Shown here: piece after piece, positions 24,684 to 34,099 of the stretch
Numbering within the stretch: the stretch's first letter is position 1
How the letters are laid out: the number at the start of each line of letters is the position of its first letter
Assembly (NCBI GenBank): GCA_902776545.1
Contig: CACYQO010000018.1
Location: 1-64,000, forward strand
Origin: an uncultured Prevotellaceae bacterium
GTDB taxonomy: Bacteria > Bacteroidota > Bacteroidia > Bacteroidales > Bacteroidaceae
DNA length: 64,000 bases
Direction: 5' to 3'
The notes under the pieces: generated by a model
Databases searched by the model: none
What the model saw: only the letters and a program-made list of their open reading frames with translations
Told to the model about the DNA's origin: nothing
Position numbers and translations under genes: made by a program

Positions 24684-26780
24684 TTATCGGATGAACAACA
24701 GTTCACGATACTTCGGCAGTGGCCAGAGTGAGTCATCAACGATGAGCTCCAGCTTGTCGATCTCATAGCGGATAGTGTCGAGTTTCGGCTCCACCTTGTC
24801 GTGATAGGCGATGGCCTTCTCGTGCTCGTCCTCAATCTTATTGGCAAGTTTGCGGGCGTTGACAAGTTCCTCGACACCCTTCTCGATGGCGGAGGTACGC
24901 TCGGCTATCTCCTCGATAATCTTGAGGTTGCGGGCATTGAGCTTCTCAGCCTTGTCGAGGGGGAAGACAGTAGAGACACTGTCCACATTCTTCAACAGGG
25001 CACTCTGATAACGGGTGGCCACAGGGATGATATGGTTCATGGAGAGGTCGCCAAGTACACGGGCCTCAATCTGAATCTTCTTCGTGTAGGTCTCCCACTT
25101 CACTTCGTTGCGAGCCTCGAGTTCCTTCTTCGTCATCACACCCAGGCTCTCGAACATCTCGATGCTCTCAGGATCGAGGTAGCGCTCGAAGATCTTCGGA
25201 CAGGACTTCTCGACGTCGAGTCCGCGCTTGGCAGCCTCCTGTACCCACTCGTCTGAATAGCCGTTGCCGTCGAAACGGATGGGCTTACAGGTCTTGATAT
25301 CCTCACGCAGCACATCGATGATGGCGTGGAAGGTAGCGCTGTGGCTGGTGCCTGCGAGTTTCTTCTCGAACTCAGGGATCTTTGCATCCACACGCTTCTT
25401 AAAGCTTACGAGGGCCTCGGCGACGGCGCTGTTGAGGGCAATCATCGCACTGGCGCAGTTGGCCTCAGAACCTACGGCACGGAACTCGAAACGGTTTCCT
25501 GTGAAGGCGAAGGGAGAGGTACGGTTACGGTCAGTGTTGTCGATGAACAACTCAGGAATCTCAGGGATATCCATCTTCAGACCCTGCTTGCCAGCCATAG
25601 CGAGAACGTCATCTACGTCGGCTTTCTCAATATGATCGAGCAACTCTGAAACCTGCTTGCCGAGGAATGAAGACACGATGGCAGGAGGAGCCTCGTTGGC
25701 ACCCAGACGATGAGCGTTGGTAGCACTCATGATAGAAGCCTTCAACAATCCGTTGTGCTTATAGACACCCATCAGCGTCTCTACGATGAACGTAGCAAAG
25801 CGCAGGTTCTGCTCAGCGGTCTTGCCAGGGGCGTGCAGCAGGATACCGTTGTCTGTGGAGAGCGACCAGTTGTTGTGCTTACCGCTACCGTTGATGCCAG
25901 CGAAGGGCTTTTCGTGGAGCAGTACACGGAAACCGTGTTTACGGGCCACCTTCTTCATGACAGACATCAGCAGCATATTGTGATCCACTGCGAGGTTTGT
26001 CTCTTCGAAGATCGGAGCCAACTCAAACTGGTTGGGAGCCACCTCGTTATGACGGGTCTTGCAGGGGATGCCGAGTGCGAGTGCCTCGAACTCCAGATCC
26101 TTCATAAAGGCCTGTACGCGCTCAGGGATGGCACCGAAATAATGGTCGTCCATCTGCTGGTTCTTGGCAGAGTCGTGACCCATCAGGGTACGACCAGTCA
26201 GCAGGAGGTCAGGACGGGCAGCGTAGAGACCCTCATCTACGAGGAAATACTCCTGCTCCCAGCCGAGGTTAGAGGTCACCTTCTTTACAGCGGGATCAAA
26301 ATAATGACAGACATCGACGGCAGCTACATTCACAGCGTGCAGAGCACGAAGCAACGGTGCTTTGTAGTCGAGAGCCTCACCACTGTAAGAGATGAAGACG
26401 GTAGGGATACACAGCGTGTCGTCGATGATGAACACAGGCGATGTGGGATCCCAGGCAGAGTAACCACGGGCCTCGAAGGTCGAACGGATACCACCAGAGG
26501 GGAACGATGAGGCGTCAGGCTCCTGCTGTACCAGCAGCTTGCCAGTAAACTCTTCCACCATACCACCCTTGCCGTCGTGCTCAATGAACGAGTCGTGCTT
26601 TTCCGCAGTACCCTCGGTGAGGGGCTGGAACCAGTGTGTATAGTGCGTCACGCCATTCTCCGTGGCCCACTGTTTCATACCTTCTGCCACAGCGTCGGCA
26701 ATCTCACGGTCCAGACGGGCGCCGTTGTCCATCACGTCGATCATCTTCTCGTACACGTCCTTCGGCAGATACTTGTACAT
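24684..26780 (-). CDS. glnN: Glutamine synthetase type III
   Basis: GSIII makes glutamine from glutamate, ammonium and ATP. Catalytic motifs include GINGSGKHNNWSLSTDNG and TRHNEVAPNQFELAP, and the C-terminal helical part is typical. The first ATG (26780, MYKYLPKDVYE) gives 698 residues, but coding similarity continues upstream in the same frame to about 26891 (AFKKKPLDVKTPSERPAKYF and beyond), where no ATG, GTG or TTG is found before a stop at 26907-26909. This upstream part overlaps the end of dapL. The true start may be a rare ATT at 26889-26891, or the junction is a deletion. With dapF and dapL it forms one leftward operon. Confidence 0.93.
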   Translation of the reverse strand: MYKYLPKDVYEKMIDVMDNGARLDREIADAVAEGMKQWATENGVTHYTHWFQPLTEGTAEKHDSFIEHDGKGGMVEEFTGKLLVQQEPDASSFPSGGIRSTFEARGYSAWDPTSPVFIIDDTLCIPTVFISYSGEALDYKAPLLRALHAVNVAAVDVCHYFDPAVKKVTSNLGWEQEYFLVDEGLYAARPDLLLTGRTLMGHDSAKNQQMDDHYFGAIPERVQAFMKDLEFEALALGIPCKTRHNEVAPNQFELAPIFEETNLAVDHNMLLMSVMKKVARKHGFRVLLHEKPFAGINGSGKHNNWSLSTDNGILLHAPGKTAEQNLRFATFIVETLMGVYKHNGLLKASIMSATNAHRLGANEAPPAIVSSFLGKQVSELLDHIEKADVDDVLAMAGKQGLKMDIPEIPELFIDNTDRNRTSPFAFTGNRFEFRAVGSEANCASAMIALNSAVAEALVSFKKRVDAKIPEFEKKLAGTSHSATFHAIIDVLREDIKTCKPIRFDGNGYSDEWVQEAAKRGLDVEKSCPKIFERYLDPESIEMFESLGVMTKKELEARNEVKWETYTKKIQIEARVLGDLSMNHIIPVATRYQSALLKNVDSVSTVFPLDKAEKLNARNLKIIEEIAERTSAIEKGVEELVNARKLANKIEDEHEKAIAYHDKVEPKLDTIRYEIDKLELIVDDSLWPLPKYRELLFIR

Positions 26781-26839
26781 TTTCTCACGGTTGAAGACCT
26801 TCTTGCCAAAATACTTTGCGGGTCTTTCACTTGGTGTTT

Positions 26840-28093
26840 TTACGTCGAGCGGCTTCTTCTTGAATGCCTCGCCGACAACCTTCTCGTTAATGCTTCTTTC
26901 GTTGTTTCATGACTACCGAAGGCGGTGAAGCGCACATAGCCCTCGCCCGAGGGACCGAAGCCGACACCTGGGGTGCAGACCACGTTGGCACCATAGAGCA
27001 GTTCCTCGAAGAACTGCCACGACGAAGTACCGTCAGGCGTCTTCATCCAGACATAGGGTGCATTCTCGCCACCATAGACCTCGTAACCCAGACGACGCAG
27101 GGTGTCGAGCATCAGACGGGCGTTGGCCATATAATAGTCGATGGTGGCTTGTATCTGTTCCTTGCCCTCGGGGGTGTAGATAGCCTCCGCAGCACGCTGG
27201 CTGATATAGCTGGCACCATTGAACTTCGTACACTGGCGACGGTTCCACAGCTGATGCACAGAGTGACGCTCACCCTCGAAATCGGCCACCGTCACATCCT
27301 TGGGTACGATGGTATAGCCACAGCGCACACCTGTAAAGCCTGCCGTCTTCGAGTACGAATGGAACTCGATGGCGCATTTGCGGGCACCACGTATCTCATA
27401 GATGCTGCGGGGGATCTCCGGATCGCGGATGTAAGCCTGATAGGCAGCATCGTAAAGGATGAGTGCATCGTTCTTCAAGGCGTAGTTCACCCATTTGCGC
27501 AGTTCTTGCTTCGTGATGACAGTACCCGTGGGGTTGTTGGGATAGCATAGGTAGATGACATCCATGTGACGATCCTTGGGAATCTCTGGCACAAAGCCGT
27601 TCTCCGCCGTGATGGGCATATAGACCACATTCGTCCAGCGACCGTCCTCAAAGGTGCCACAACGACCTATCATCACGTTCGAGTCGATATACACAGGATA
27701 AATGGGATCCGTCACGCCGATGAAGTTATCCCAGTGCAGCAGTTCCTGGATATTGCCTGTGTCTGATTTCGCGCCGTCGTTGATGAACACCTCATCGGGG
27801 TCGAGATGGATGCCACGCGGCAGGAAGTCGTTCTTGAGGATGACCTCACGCAGGAAGGCGTAGCCCTGTTCCGGACCGTAGCCGTGGAACCCTTCGGCAG
27901 TAGCCATCTCGTCCGTTGCCTTATGCATTGCCTCGATGACAGCCGGACAAAGGGGCTGGGTCACGTCGCCGATGCCGAGGGAGATGACGTCTGCCTTGGG
28001 ATGCATCACCTTGAAGGCATTCACCTTCTTGGCGATGTCAGCGAACAAATAATTGTTCTGTAGATTTAAAAAATGTACGTTTACTAATGCCAT
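26840..28093 (-). CDS. dapL: LL-diaminopimelate aminotransferase
   Basis: A 417-residue PLP enzyme that makes LL-diaminopimelate directly from tetrahydrodipicolinate, for lysine and peptidoglycan. The PLP lysine lies in HSYSKTAGFTGVRCGY; CYPNNPTGT is the substrate/PLP region. The normal family end after FTAFGSHETTKEAL is missing: the frame runs on into a basic tail (TRRLSARHSRRSRST) that is the out-of-frame reading of glutamine synthetase codons. The stop has thus probably been lost through a deletion or indel. It follows dapF by five bases. Confidence 0.94.
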   Translation of the reverse strand: MALVNVHFLNLQNNYLFADIAKKVNAFKVMHPKADVISLGIGDVTQPLCPAVIEAMHKATDEMATAEGFHGYGPEQGYAFLREVILKNDFLPRGIHLDPDEVFINDGAKSDTGNIQELLHWDNFIGVTDPIYPVYIDSNVMIGRCGTFEDGRWTNVVYMPITAENGFVPEIPKDRHMDVIYLCYPNNPTGTVITKQELRKWVNYALKNDALILYDAAYQAYIRDPEIPRSIYEIRGARKCAIEFHSYSKTAGFTGVRCGYTIVPKDVTVADFEGERHSVHQLWNRRQCTKFNGASYISQRAAEAIYTPEGKEQIQATIDYYMANARLMLDTLRRLGYEVYGGENAPYVWMKTPDGTSSWQFFEELLYGANVVCTPGVGFGPSGEGYVRFTAFGSHETTKEALTRRLSARHSRRSRST

Positions 28094-28098
28094 AATTC

Positions 28099-28923
28099 TT
28101 ATGTTGTTTGAAGTTTTGCCAATTCTATTTCCCCGTCAAAGACGAAGGCAGCGGGACCAGTCATATAGACGTGATTGTCACTCTCCCGCCATTCGATGCT
28201 GAGTGTGCCGCCATCCATCACGATCTGCGACTTGCGGCCAGCCTTGCCTGTGAGGGCAGCAGCCACCGCTGTTGCACAGGCACCCGTTCCGCAAGCCTGG
28301 GTGATACCACTACCGCGTTCCCAGACACGTGTGCGGATTGAGCCATCGGCCTCCACACGCGCGAGTTCGATGTTGCAGCGCTGGGGGAAGGCAGGGTGAT
28401 GCTCCAAGGCATGTCCCGTCTCGCTCACCTGATCCACATAGTCCGTAAAGATGACGTAATGTGGATTGCCCATCGATACGAATGTTCCCTGTCGCAGGCC
28501 ACGAGAGGCCATATATTGCGATTCGTCCTCCAATACAGGCTCACCCATATCCACCGTCACGTTTTCCACGACACCGTCAGTGACATGCAGACTCAAGATC
28601 TTCACGCCAGATAGCGTCAGCAGCCTTATCTCGGTCTTATCGGTCAGTCCTCGTTCATAGAGATATTTCCCAATACACCTCGACGCATTGCCGCACATCA
28701 TCGCCTCTGAGCCGTCGGCATTATAGATATGCATCGTGTAGTCTGCCTCAGGCACGGGTGATGCACCTATCAGCACCAGTCCGTCGGAGCCGATACCCTT
28801 ATGACGGTCGCTCCAGGCGATGGCTACTGCCTGCGGATTGGCGATCTTTCGCTCCATCATATTTATATAGATGTAGTCATTACCGCAACCATGCATCTTC
28901 GTAAACCTGATTTTTTGTGTCAT
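28099..28923 (-). CDS. dapF: Diaminopimelate epimerase
   Basis: A 274-residue epimerase converting LL- to meso-diaminopimelate. Both catalytic cysteines are present, in [11 protein letters not shown] and ACGTGACATA, along with the N-terminal [11 protein letters not shown]. The start at 28923 (MTQKIRF) is set by the family N-terminus and by the -7 element at 28974-28981, which excludes the longer frame to 29037. It heads the dapF-dapL-glnN transcript, linking cell-wall/lysine precursors to nitrogen assimilation. Confidence 0.96.
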   Translation of the reverse strand: MTQKIRFTKMHGCGNDYIYINMMERKIANPQAVAIAWSDRHKGIGSDGLVLIGASPVPEADYTMHIYNADGSEAMMCGNASRCIGKYLYERGLTDKTEIRLLTLSGVKILSLHVTDGVVENVTVDMGEPVLEDESQYMASRGLRQGTFVSMGNPHYVIFTDYVDQVSETGHALEHHPAFPQRCNIELARVEADGSIRTRVWERGSGITQACGTGACATAVAAALTGKAGRKSQIVMDGGTLSIEWRESDNHVYMTGPAAFVFDGEIELAKLQTT

Positions 28924-28973
28924 ATTGTTACTTTTGTTTGGAGTTTGCTTTCTATTTGTTATATTTTCGGGTG

Positions 28974-28981
28974 CAAAGGTA
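28974..28981 (-). promoter_or_regulatory. -7 promoter element for the dapF operon
   Basis: TACCTTTG on the minus strand, about 50 bases before the dapF ATG. Confidence 0.7.
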
Positions 28982-29213
28982 GACAAAAAGACACAAACCA
29001 CAAAGAAATGCCTCCATTTTGTTTGTAAAAAATTCAATTAACTATCATTTTGTAAAGCCTAAACCCGCAAGTAGTGTCATTTTCCTTACATCTTGCATTT
29101 CCATCCCATATTTTTCTTGCAAAGTGTCAGTTTGACACTAAAAAAACGAAATGTTAGGCACAAAAAAATAGAAATATTTCAGTGATAATTCCAGTTATAT
29201 CGTAGAAAATGCT

Positions 29214-29221
29214 TAACTTTG
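29214..29221 (+). promoter_or_regulatory. -7 promoter element for the helicase gene
   Basis: TAACTTTG followed by CACG, 18 bases before the ATG at 29240. Confidence 0.75.
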
Positions 29222-29239
29222 CACGAAAAATAAAAAGAT

Positions 29240-31762
29240 ATGGCAACAAAGAATAGTTCGACTGATAAGAAAGGAGCAACGAAGAGTAAGACTCGTAAGA
29301 ACAAGTCGCAGGCAGTGAGAGTTCCAAAGATTTCGTGGATTGTGAAGCCAGATAATATGACGCTTGAGGAATGGCAGCGGGCACTGCGTAAGCAGATTGC
29401 TGGAGAGGAAACGATGGCTGTCGCCGCAGTTGACGAAAAGAATCTGCCTGGTGAATACGAGGTTAAGAACCCACAGACGAAACAAACCTATAAGGTCGTG
29501 TATCGTGGCGAAGATAGTCCGTGGAACTACTGCTCGTGCATGGATTTCAAGACCAATCGTCTCTGCGCGTGCAAACATCTTGAGAAGGTGAAACTATGGA
29601 TTAGCGAAACCCGAGGGAAGAAAGTGCACAAGGAGTTACCAGCTTATACATCTGTCTATCTGTCGTATACTGAAGGCCGTCAGGTGAAGATCCGTGTGGG
29701 CAGTGACCATCATGAGGAATTCATGCGGCTGGCTGCGCACTATTTCGATGCCGAGGGCGTGATGTTCCCCTATGCCTTTGATGACTACGACAAATTGATG
29801 ACTGAAGCTCTGGCTATTGATCCGTCGTTCCGTTTCTATCAGGATGCCATTGATTTCATTATTGAGCAGCGCGAGCGGAAGTTCCGCCGGCAGCTTATCA
29901 GCAAATACACGGATGAGCGGCTCGACCAGTTACTTACTGTCTCGCTTTATCCCTACCAGAAGGAGGGCATCCGTTTCGCCTTCGAACGGGGCCGAAGTAT
30001 TATTGCTGATGAGATGGGTCTCGGTAAGACCATTCAAGCCATTGGCACGGCAGAATTGTTGCGGCGCGAAGGATTGGCTGAGCAGATTCTGATTGTTTGT
30101 CCCACGTCACTGAAATACCAGTGGCAGCGGGAGATAGAACGATTCACTAAGGACACAGACCATTCGCTGGAACATCCCTTGACACTTGTCATTGAGGGAA
30201 ATCCGCTAAAGCGTAAGGAACAGTACGCTTCAGACATACCTTATAAAATAGTATCCTACAACTGCATGTCGAACGACGTGAAGATGTGGGGTTCGCTACA
30301 GACCGAGGTGCTCATTATGGATGAGGTGCAGCGTCTGAAAAACTGGAAGACGCAGATCTCGATGGCCGCCCGCAAGGTGCGTTCTGACTATGCCGTTATT
30401 CTCTCAGGCACGCCCTTGGAGAACAAGCTCGAGGAACTCTATTCTGTGATGGAGTTTGCTGACAACTATTGCCTCGGCCCCTATTGGCAGTTCCGCGCCG
30501 ACTGTATCGTCACTGACGACGGTGGGAAGGTCATAGGCTATCAGAATCTTAATAAGGTGGGCGAAACAGCCCGTGAACGACTCATCCGCCGAACTAAAAA
30601 GCAAGTGGCCTTGCAGATGCCGAAGCGCACAGACCAGAACTTGTTCGTGCCGATGACTACCGAGCAGAGGGGGATGCACGAGGAATACAAGGAGCAGGTA
30701 GCCAAACTGGTCTATAAATGGCGCCGGACACACTTCCTCTCGGAAACAGACCGCAAGAAGCTTCTGCAATTCCTATCCATGATGCGCATGGTGTGCGACT
30801 CTACCTACATCCTCGACCAGAAGTCACGTTACGACACAAAGGTCACTGAGACGATAAGCATCCTCCAGTCGGTATTCGACAACGGCGACGAGAAGGTGGT
30901 CATTTTCAGTCAGTGGGAGCGCATGACGCGCCTCATCGCCTATGAACTCGACAAGATGGGCGTCGGCTACGAATATCTGCATGGCGGTGTACCTTCAGCC
31001 AAGCGCCGCGACCTCATCATCAACTTCACCGACAACCCCGACAGCCGCGTGTTCCTCTCCACCGATGCAGGAAGCACAGGTCTAAATTTGCAAGCCGGCA
31101 GCATCATGATTAATCTCGACCTGCCCTGGAACCCTGCTGTGCTTGAGCAGCGCATCGCCCGCATCTACCGACTCGGTCAGGAGCGCAATGTGCAGGTCAT
31201 CAATCTTGTGGCTAAAGATACCATCGAGGAGGGCATGCTTGGCAAGCTCCGCTTCAAGACCGCCATGTTCGAGGGTGTGCTCGACAACGGCGAGGACACA
31301 ATCTTCCTCGGCAACGAGACGAAGTTCACCGCCATGATGGACACGCTCGGCGAAGTCCTGGAAGAAGAGCAGCAGCAGTCCTCCGAAGTCCCCGAAGTTT
31401 CAGATACGGAAGCCGACAAACCGGAACCCATGAAGGAGGAATCTCCCAAGAACGAGGAGTCCGCAAAGCAGGACACCCCTACCCAGCAAGATCAGGCCGA
31501 AGAGGAAACAGTTTCTTCTTCTCCATTCCCCGCCCATTCGGTTCCCCGTCAGCCTCAGGAGCTCGTTGCCCAAGGCATCTCCTTCTTCTCCGGCCTTGCC
31601 CAGACCCTCCAGTCGCCCGAGGCCACGCAACAACTCGTCGACACCCTCGTTGAGACAAATGCTGAGACTGGCGAATCCCATCTTCGCATCCCCGTCCCCG
31701 ACAAGCAGACCGTTCAGACTCTGCTCAACTTCGTAGGTAAACTTTTTTCAAATAACTCATAA
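29240..31762 (+). CDS. SWIM/SNF2 family DEAD/DEAH-box helicase
   Basis: An 840-residue ATP-dependent DNA translocase. After a basic Ser/Lys-rich start, a SWIM zinc finger lies near residues 95-112 (CSCMDFKTNRLCACKH). The SNF2 core has Walker A DEMGLGKT near 255, DEVQ in place of DEAH near 360, LSGTPLENK, and the helicase C motifs (STDAGSTGLNLQ, ARIYRLGQ). A Glu/Pro/Gln-rich tail follows the core. Such proteins act in repair or chromatin-like remodelling of nucleoprotein; the role here is unknown. A DnaQ-like exonuclease gene follows 12 bases later and is probably co-transcribed. Confidence 0.92.
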   Translation: MATKNSSTDKKGATKSKTRKNKSQAVRVPKISWIVKPDNMTLEEWQRALRKQIAGEETMAVAAVDEKNLPGEYEVKNPQTKQTYKVVYRGEDSPWNYCSCMDFKTNRLCACKHLEKVKLWISETRGKKVHKELPAYTSVYLSYTEGRQVKIRVGSDHHEEFMRLAAHYFDAEGVMFPYAFDDYDKLMTEALAIDPSFRFYQDAIDFIIEQRERKFRRQLISKYTDERLDQLLTVSLYPYQKEGIRFAFERGRSIIADEMGLGKTIQAIGTAELLRREGLAEQILIVCPTSLKYQWQREIERFTKDTDHSLEHPLTLVIEGNPLKRKEQYASDIPYKIVSYNCMSNDVKMWGSLQTEVLIMDEVQRLKNWKTQISMAARKVRSDYAVILSGTPLENKLEELYSVMEFADNYCLGPYWQFRADCIVTDDGGKVIGYQNLNKVGETARERLIRRTKKQVALQMPKRTDQNLFVPMTTEQRGMHEEYKEQVAKLVYKWRRTHFLSETDRKKLLQFLSMMRMVCDSTYILDQKSRYDTKVTETISILQSVFDNGDEKVVIFSQWERMTRLIAYELDKMGVGYEYLHGGVPSAKRRDLIINFTDNPDSRVFLSTDAGSTGLNLQAGSIMINLDLPWNPAVLEQRIARIYRLGQERNVQVINLVAKDTIEEGMLGKLRFKTAMFEGVLDNGEDTIFLGNETKFTAMMDTLGEVLEEEQQQSSEVPEVSDTEADKPEPMKEESPKNEESAKQDTPTQQDQAEEETVSSSPFPAHSVPRQPQELVAQGISFFSGLAQTLQSPEATQQLVDTLVETNAETGESHLRIPVPDKQTVQTLLNFVGKLFSNNS

Positions 31763-31774
31763 ACAGATAGAACA

Positions 31775-32356
31775 ATGACAGACAAACGTTTTATTTTCTT
31801 CGATACTGAGACAACGGGTGTTCCCCGTAACTACAAGGCTCCCAGCAGTGACACCAGCAATTGGCCAAGGATGGTGCAGTTAGGTTGGATTTTGATGGAC
31901 GGCGAGGGCAACAAGCTCTCGCAGAAAGATTACATCATCCGTCCCGATGGCTATATCATTCCCGATGATGCAGTCCGCATACACGGCATTACCACACAAC
32001 GGGCTATGGAGGAAGGCCTTGACCTGGCCGCTGTCGTCGACGATTTCATGGCCGACTTCGACCAAGCGACATTCATTGTGGGGCATAACATTGACTTCGA
32101 CAAGAAGATTCTCGGAGCAGAACTTATCCGCCTGCACCGTCCCGACGTGATGAACTCCAAACGTACGTATTGTACTATGCAGGCTGGTACGGACTTCTGT
32201 CGTATTCCAGGAAAGTACGGCTACAAGTGGCCCAAGCTACAGGAACTCTACATCAAACTCTTCGGCCACGACTTCGACGGTGCCCATAATGCCATGAGCG
32301 ACATCGAAGCCACCCAAGAATGCTTCTGGGAACTCCGCCGCCGGAGTCTGATATAA
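31775..32356 (+). CDS. DnaQ-like 3'-5' exonuclease
   Basis: A 193-residue DEDDh exonuclease. Exo I is FFDTETTG (Asp10, Glu12), Exo II is GHNIDFDKK, and Exo III is HNAMSDIEAT with the catalytic His. It resembles the epsilon proofreading domain of DNA polymerase III but stands alone. It is directly downstream of the SNF2 helicase, suggesting joint work on DNA ends. An inverted repeat (32393-32430) follows and may terminate the transcript. Confidence 0.9.
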   Translation: MTDKRFIFFDTETTGVPRNYKAPSSDTSNWPRMVQLGWILMDGEGNKLSQKDYIIRPDGYIIPDDAVRIHGITTQRAMEEGLDLAAVVDDFMADFDQATFIVGHNIDFDKKILGAELIRLHRPDVMNSKRTYCTMQAGTDFCRIPGKYGYKWPKLQELYIKLFGHDFDGAHNAMSDIEATQECFWELRRRSLI

Positions 32357-32392
32357 GAAAATCTTGTTTGATTATAGCTGATAAGATCCGCT

Positions 32393-32430
32393 GCTGTGGA
32401 CAGGTTTCATTTGTTCATCTTGTCCACAGC
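32393..32430. terminator. Hairpin between convergent genes
   Basis: GCTGTGGACA and TGTCCACAGC form a perfect 10-base stem with an 18-base loop. The right arm lies inside the last codons of the pRiA4b ORF-3-like gene, so coding and terminator functions would overlap. Confidence 0.5.
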
Positions 32431-33963
32431 CTTGGCTGTTTCATCCATCGGGAAGAATTCTGGATCCCACTTGCAGCCCATCCAGTCGTAGAACTCTGAC
32501 AGTTCGCTTGACTGAGGCTTCTTCTGCATCAACTCCACTAGATGTCTGTAGCGATAGATGCCGCCACAGTCGTCGGGCGGGCAGGCGTTGGCTCCACCAA
32601 TGAGACGAACGGCTTTAGTCTCGTAATCAGCATAGTTGGCTACCGACTTCAACTTCACCTTGTGATACCAACTATCTCCATAGTCGTATTCAAATAGGAC
32701 GCTGTCGCCCTGTTTCTTCAGGAGATGACTGACGCCATAACGGCTGCCGTCCTTTGTCCCAGGATAAAGCGTCCCGCCCAGTTCGTTCATGCTGGTGGCG
32801 TAGTGGTTTTTGCGACTTTCTAAGAACTGGTGGAGGTGATCTTCATTCCAGCCAAAGGCAAGCAGGATGGCCTGTGCCAATGAGGTGAGGCAGAGATTCG
32901 ACGGCACCTCCAACTCTCGCCATATCAACGGTTCCGAGTTTTCCAACTCTATGCGCAGAGTTGACTTCTTCAGCTTTTGCACAGGCAGGTATTTGGCCTT
33001 TCCGCCGTAGGCATAACCGCAGTATTCTTGGCGGGGAGCCCATTCCTCGTCTTCGTAGTACTCTATTTCGTCATCGCTGTCCTCAAAATCAGCGGCTAAG
33101 TAATCATGATCATAATCTCCATCATCGAAATCATCCTCATCAAAAGTGGTTGCTGCGTTCTGCCAGATTGTCTCTGAACTATCCAGTTGCTCTTTTAGGA
33201 TACCAATGTCTGCCTTCTTGATGGTCTTGCGCACCTCATTCGCTCCACCAGGAATGAGGATATTGGGCAGCTTGTATTTGCTGTACATACGGATAATCAT
33301 TGGCTTGGCATCCACATTGCGTGTGTGTAGACAGCAGTGGATGATGGCTTCAAGGAGCATCACGTCGCCTACAGAAGGATCTATGCCATCAGCAAAGATG
33401 GCCAGTATGCCAGAGAGCCATCGTTGTACGTCGGGCAGCAGTTGTGGTTCTCTGCGCGGCACGGTGCTAACGGCTGCTATTACCTCTGCTTTACTGAAAG
33501 AGTGTATGCCCCGTTCGTGCACAAAATCAGCCAACATCGGCAGATCTTCGGCGGTGGTGATATGGTAAATACAAGCAGGCAGCATGCCTACCATGTCGCA
33601 CTCGTCGAAAAACACCTCGGCGAAGTCACGGTCCTGGCGTTCCGTCTCAAGGAGGACAGGCAGACACTCATGCAACTGAAACCGCTCGGCTATCATGATG
33701 GCCACGTGTATTGGATGCATCCAAACATCGCCATCAGGGTCAGTATGCCATCTGTCCATCCAGAAATAGATAATACTGTTCACACCAGTGACCAGTGTAC
33801 TACGGTCAAGTTGCGCACAACTGTCCATAAAGTCCTCAACTTCTGGCAGGTCTGGGTGGGTTTCGTCGGTGTTAAGCAGAGGTTGCAAAGCATCTGGCAT
33901 ATCACCCACCATTTTCCCGTAGTCAGGATGTTCATAGGAATAGTTTGTCACTTCTTTTGTCAT
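32407..33963 (-). CDS. Plasmid pRiA4b ORF-3-like domain protein
   Basis: A 518-residue protein. The C-terminal ~190 residues match the pRiA4b ORF-3 family: LRIELENSEPLIWRELEVPSN, FGWNEDHLHQF, YDYGDSWYHKVKL and GGANACPPDDCGG. The N-terminal ~300 residues are helical with an acidic stretch near residue 280-310 (FDEDDFDDGDYDHDYL) and no family I know. The ORF-3 domain occurs in plasmid and IS-associated proteins; its function is unknown. It is convergent to the exonuclease and divergent from the DUF3843-like gene. Confidence 0.85.
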   Translation of the reverse strand: MTKEVTNYSYEHPDYGKMVGDMPDALQPLLNTDETHPDLPEVEDFMDSCAQLDRSTLVTGVNSIIYFWMDRWHTDPDGDVWMHPIHVAIMIAERFQLHECLPVLLETERQDRDFAEVFFDECDMVGMLPACIYHITTAEDLPMLADFVHERGIHSFSKAEVIAAVSTVPRREPQLLPDVQRWLSGILAIFADGIDPSVGDVMLLEAIIHCCLHTRNVDAKPMIIRMYSKYKLPNILIPGGANEVRKTIKKADIGILKEQLDSSETIWQNAATTFDEDDFDDGDYDHDYLAADFEDSDDEIEYYEDEEWAPRQEYCGYAYGGKAKYLPVQKLKKSTLRIELENSEPLIWRELEVPSNLCLTSLAQAILLAFGWNEDHLHQFLESRKNHYATSMNELGGTLYPGTKDGSRYGVSHLLKKQGDSVLFEYDYGDSWYHKVKLKSVANYADYETKAVRLIGGANACPPDDCGGIYRYRHLVELMQKKPQSSELSEFYDWMGCKWDPEFFPMDETAKAVDKMNK

Positions 33964-33990
33964 AATATGATTGTATTGTCATTTTGTGCG

Positions 33991-33998
33991 CAAATTTA
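33991..33998 (-). promoter_or_regulatory. -7 promoter element for the pRiA4b ORF-3-like gene
   Basis: TAAATTTG on the minus strand followed by CGCAC, 28 bases before the start. Confidence 0.65.
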
Positions 33999-34071
33999 CG
34001 AATTTTCTTTGAAAGATGTTCGCTTTGTCCGTTTTTTCTGCATATCATGGCTTTGTTTAGCGGAAATTGTA

Positions 34072-34079
34072 TAACTTTG
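34072..34079 (+). promoter_or_regulatory. -7 promoter element for the DUF3843-like gene
   Basis: TAACTTTG followed by CACG, 20 bases before ATG 34100. It lies downstream of the first in-frame ATG (34067), which therefore cannot be the start. Confidence 0.7.
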
Positions 34080-34099
34080 CACGCGATAGTAACAGAATT

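Larger units (their letters stand above)
28924..29239. other. Divergent intergenic region dapF/helicase
   Basis: A 316-base AT-rich gap with a promoter on each side (28974-28981 leftward, 29214-29221 rightward). GTGTCA appears twice, at 29075 and 29126, in the middle. No gene is seen. Confidence 0.6.
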
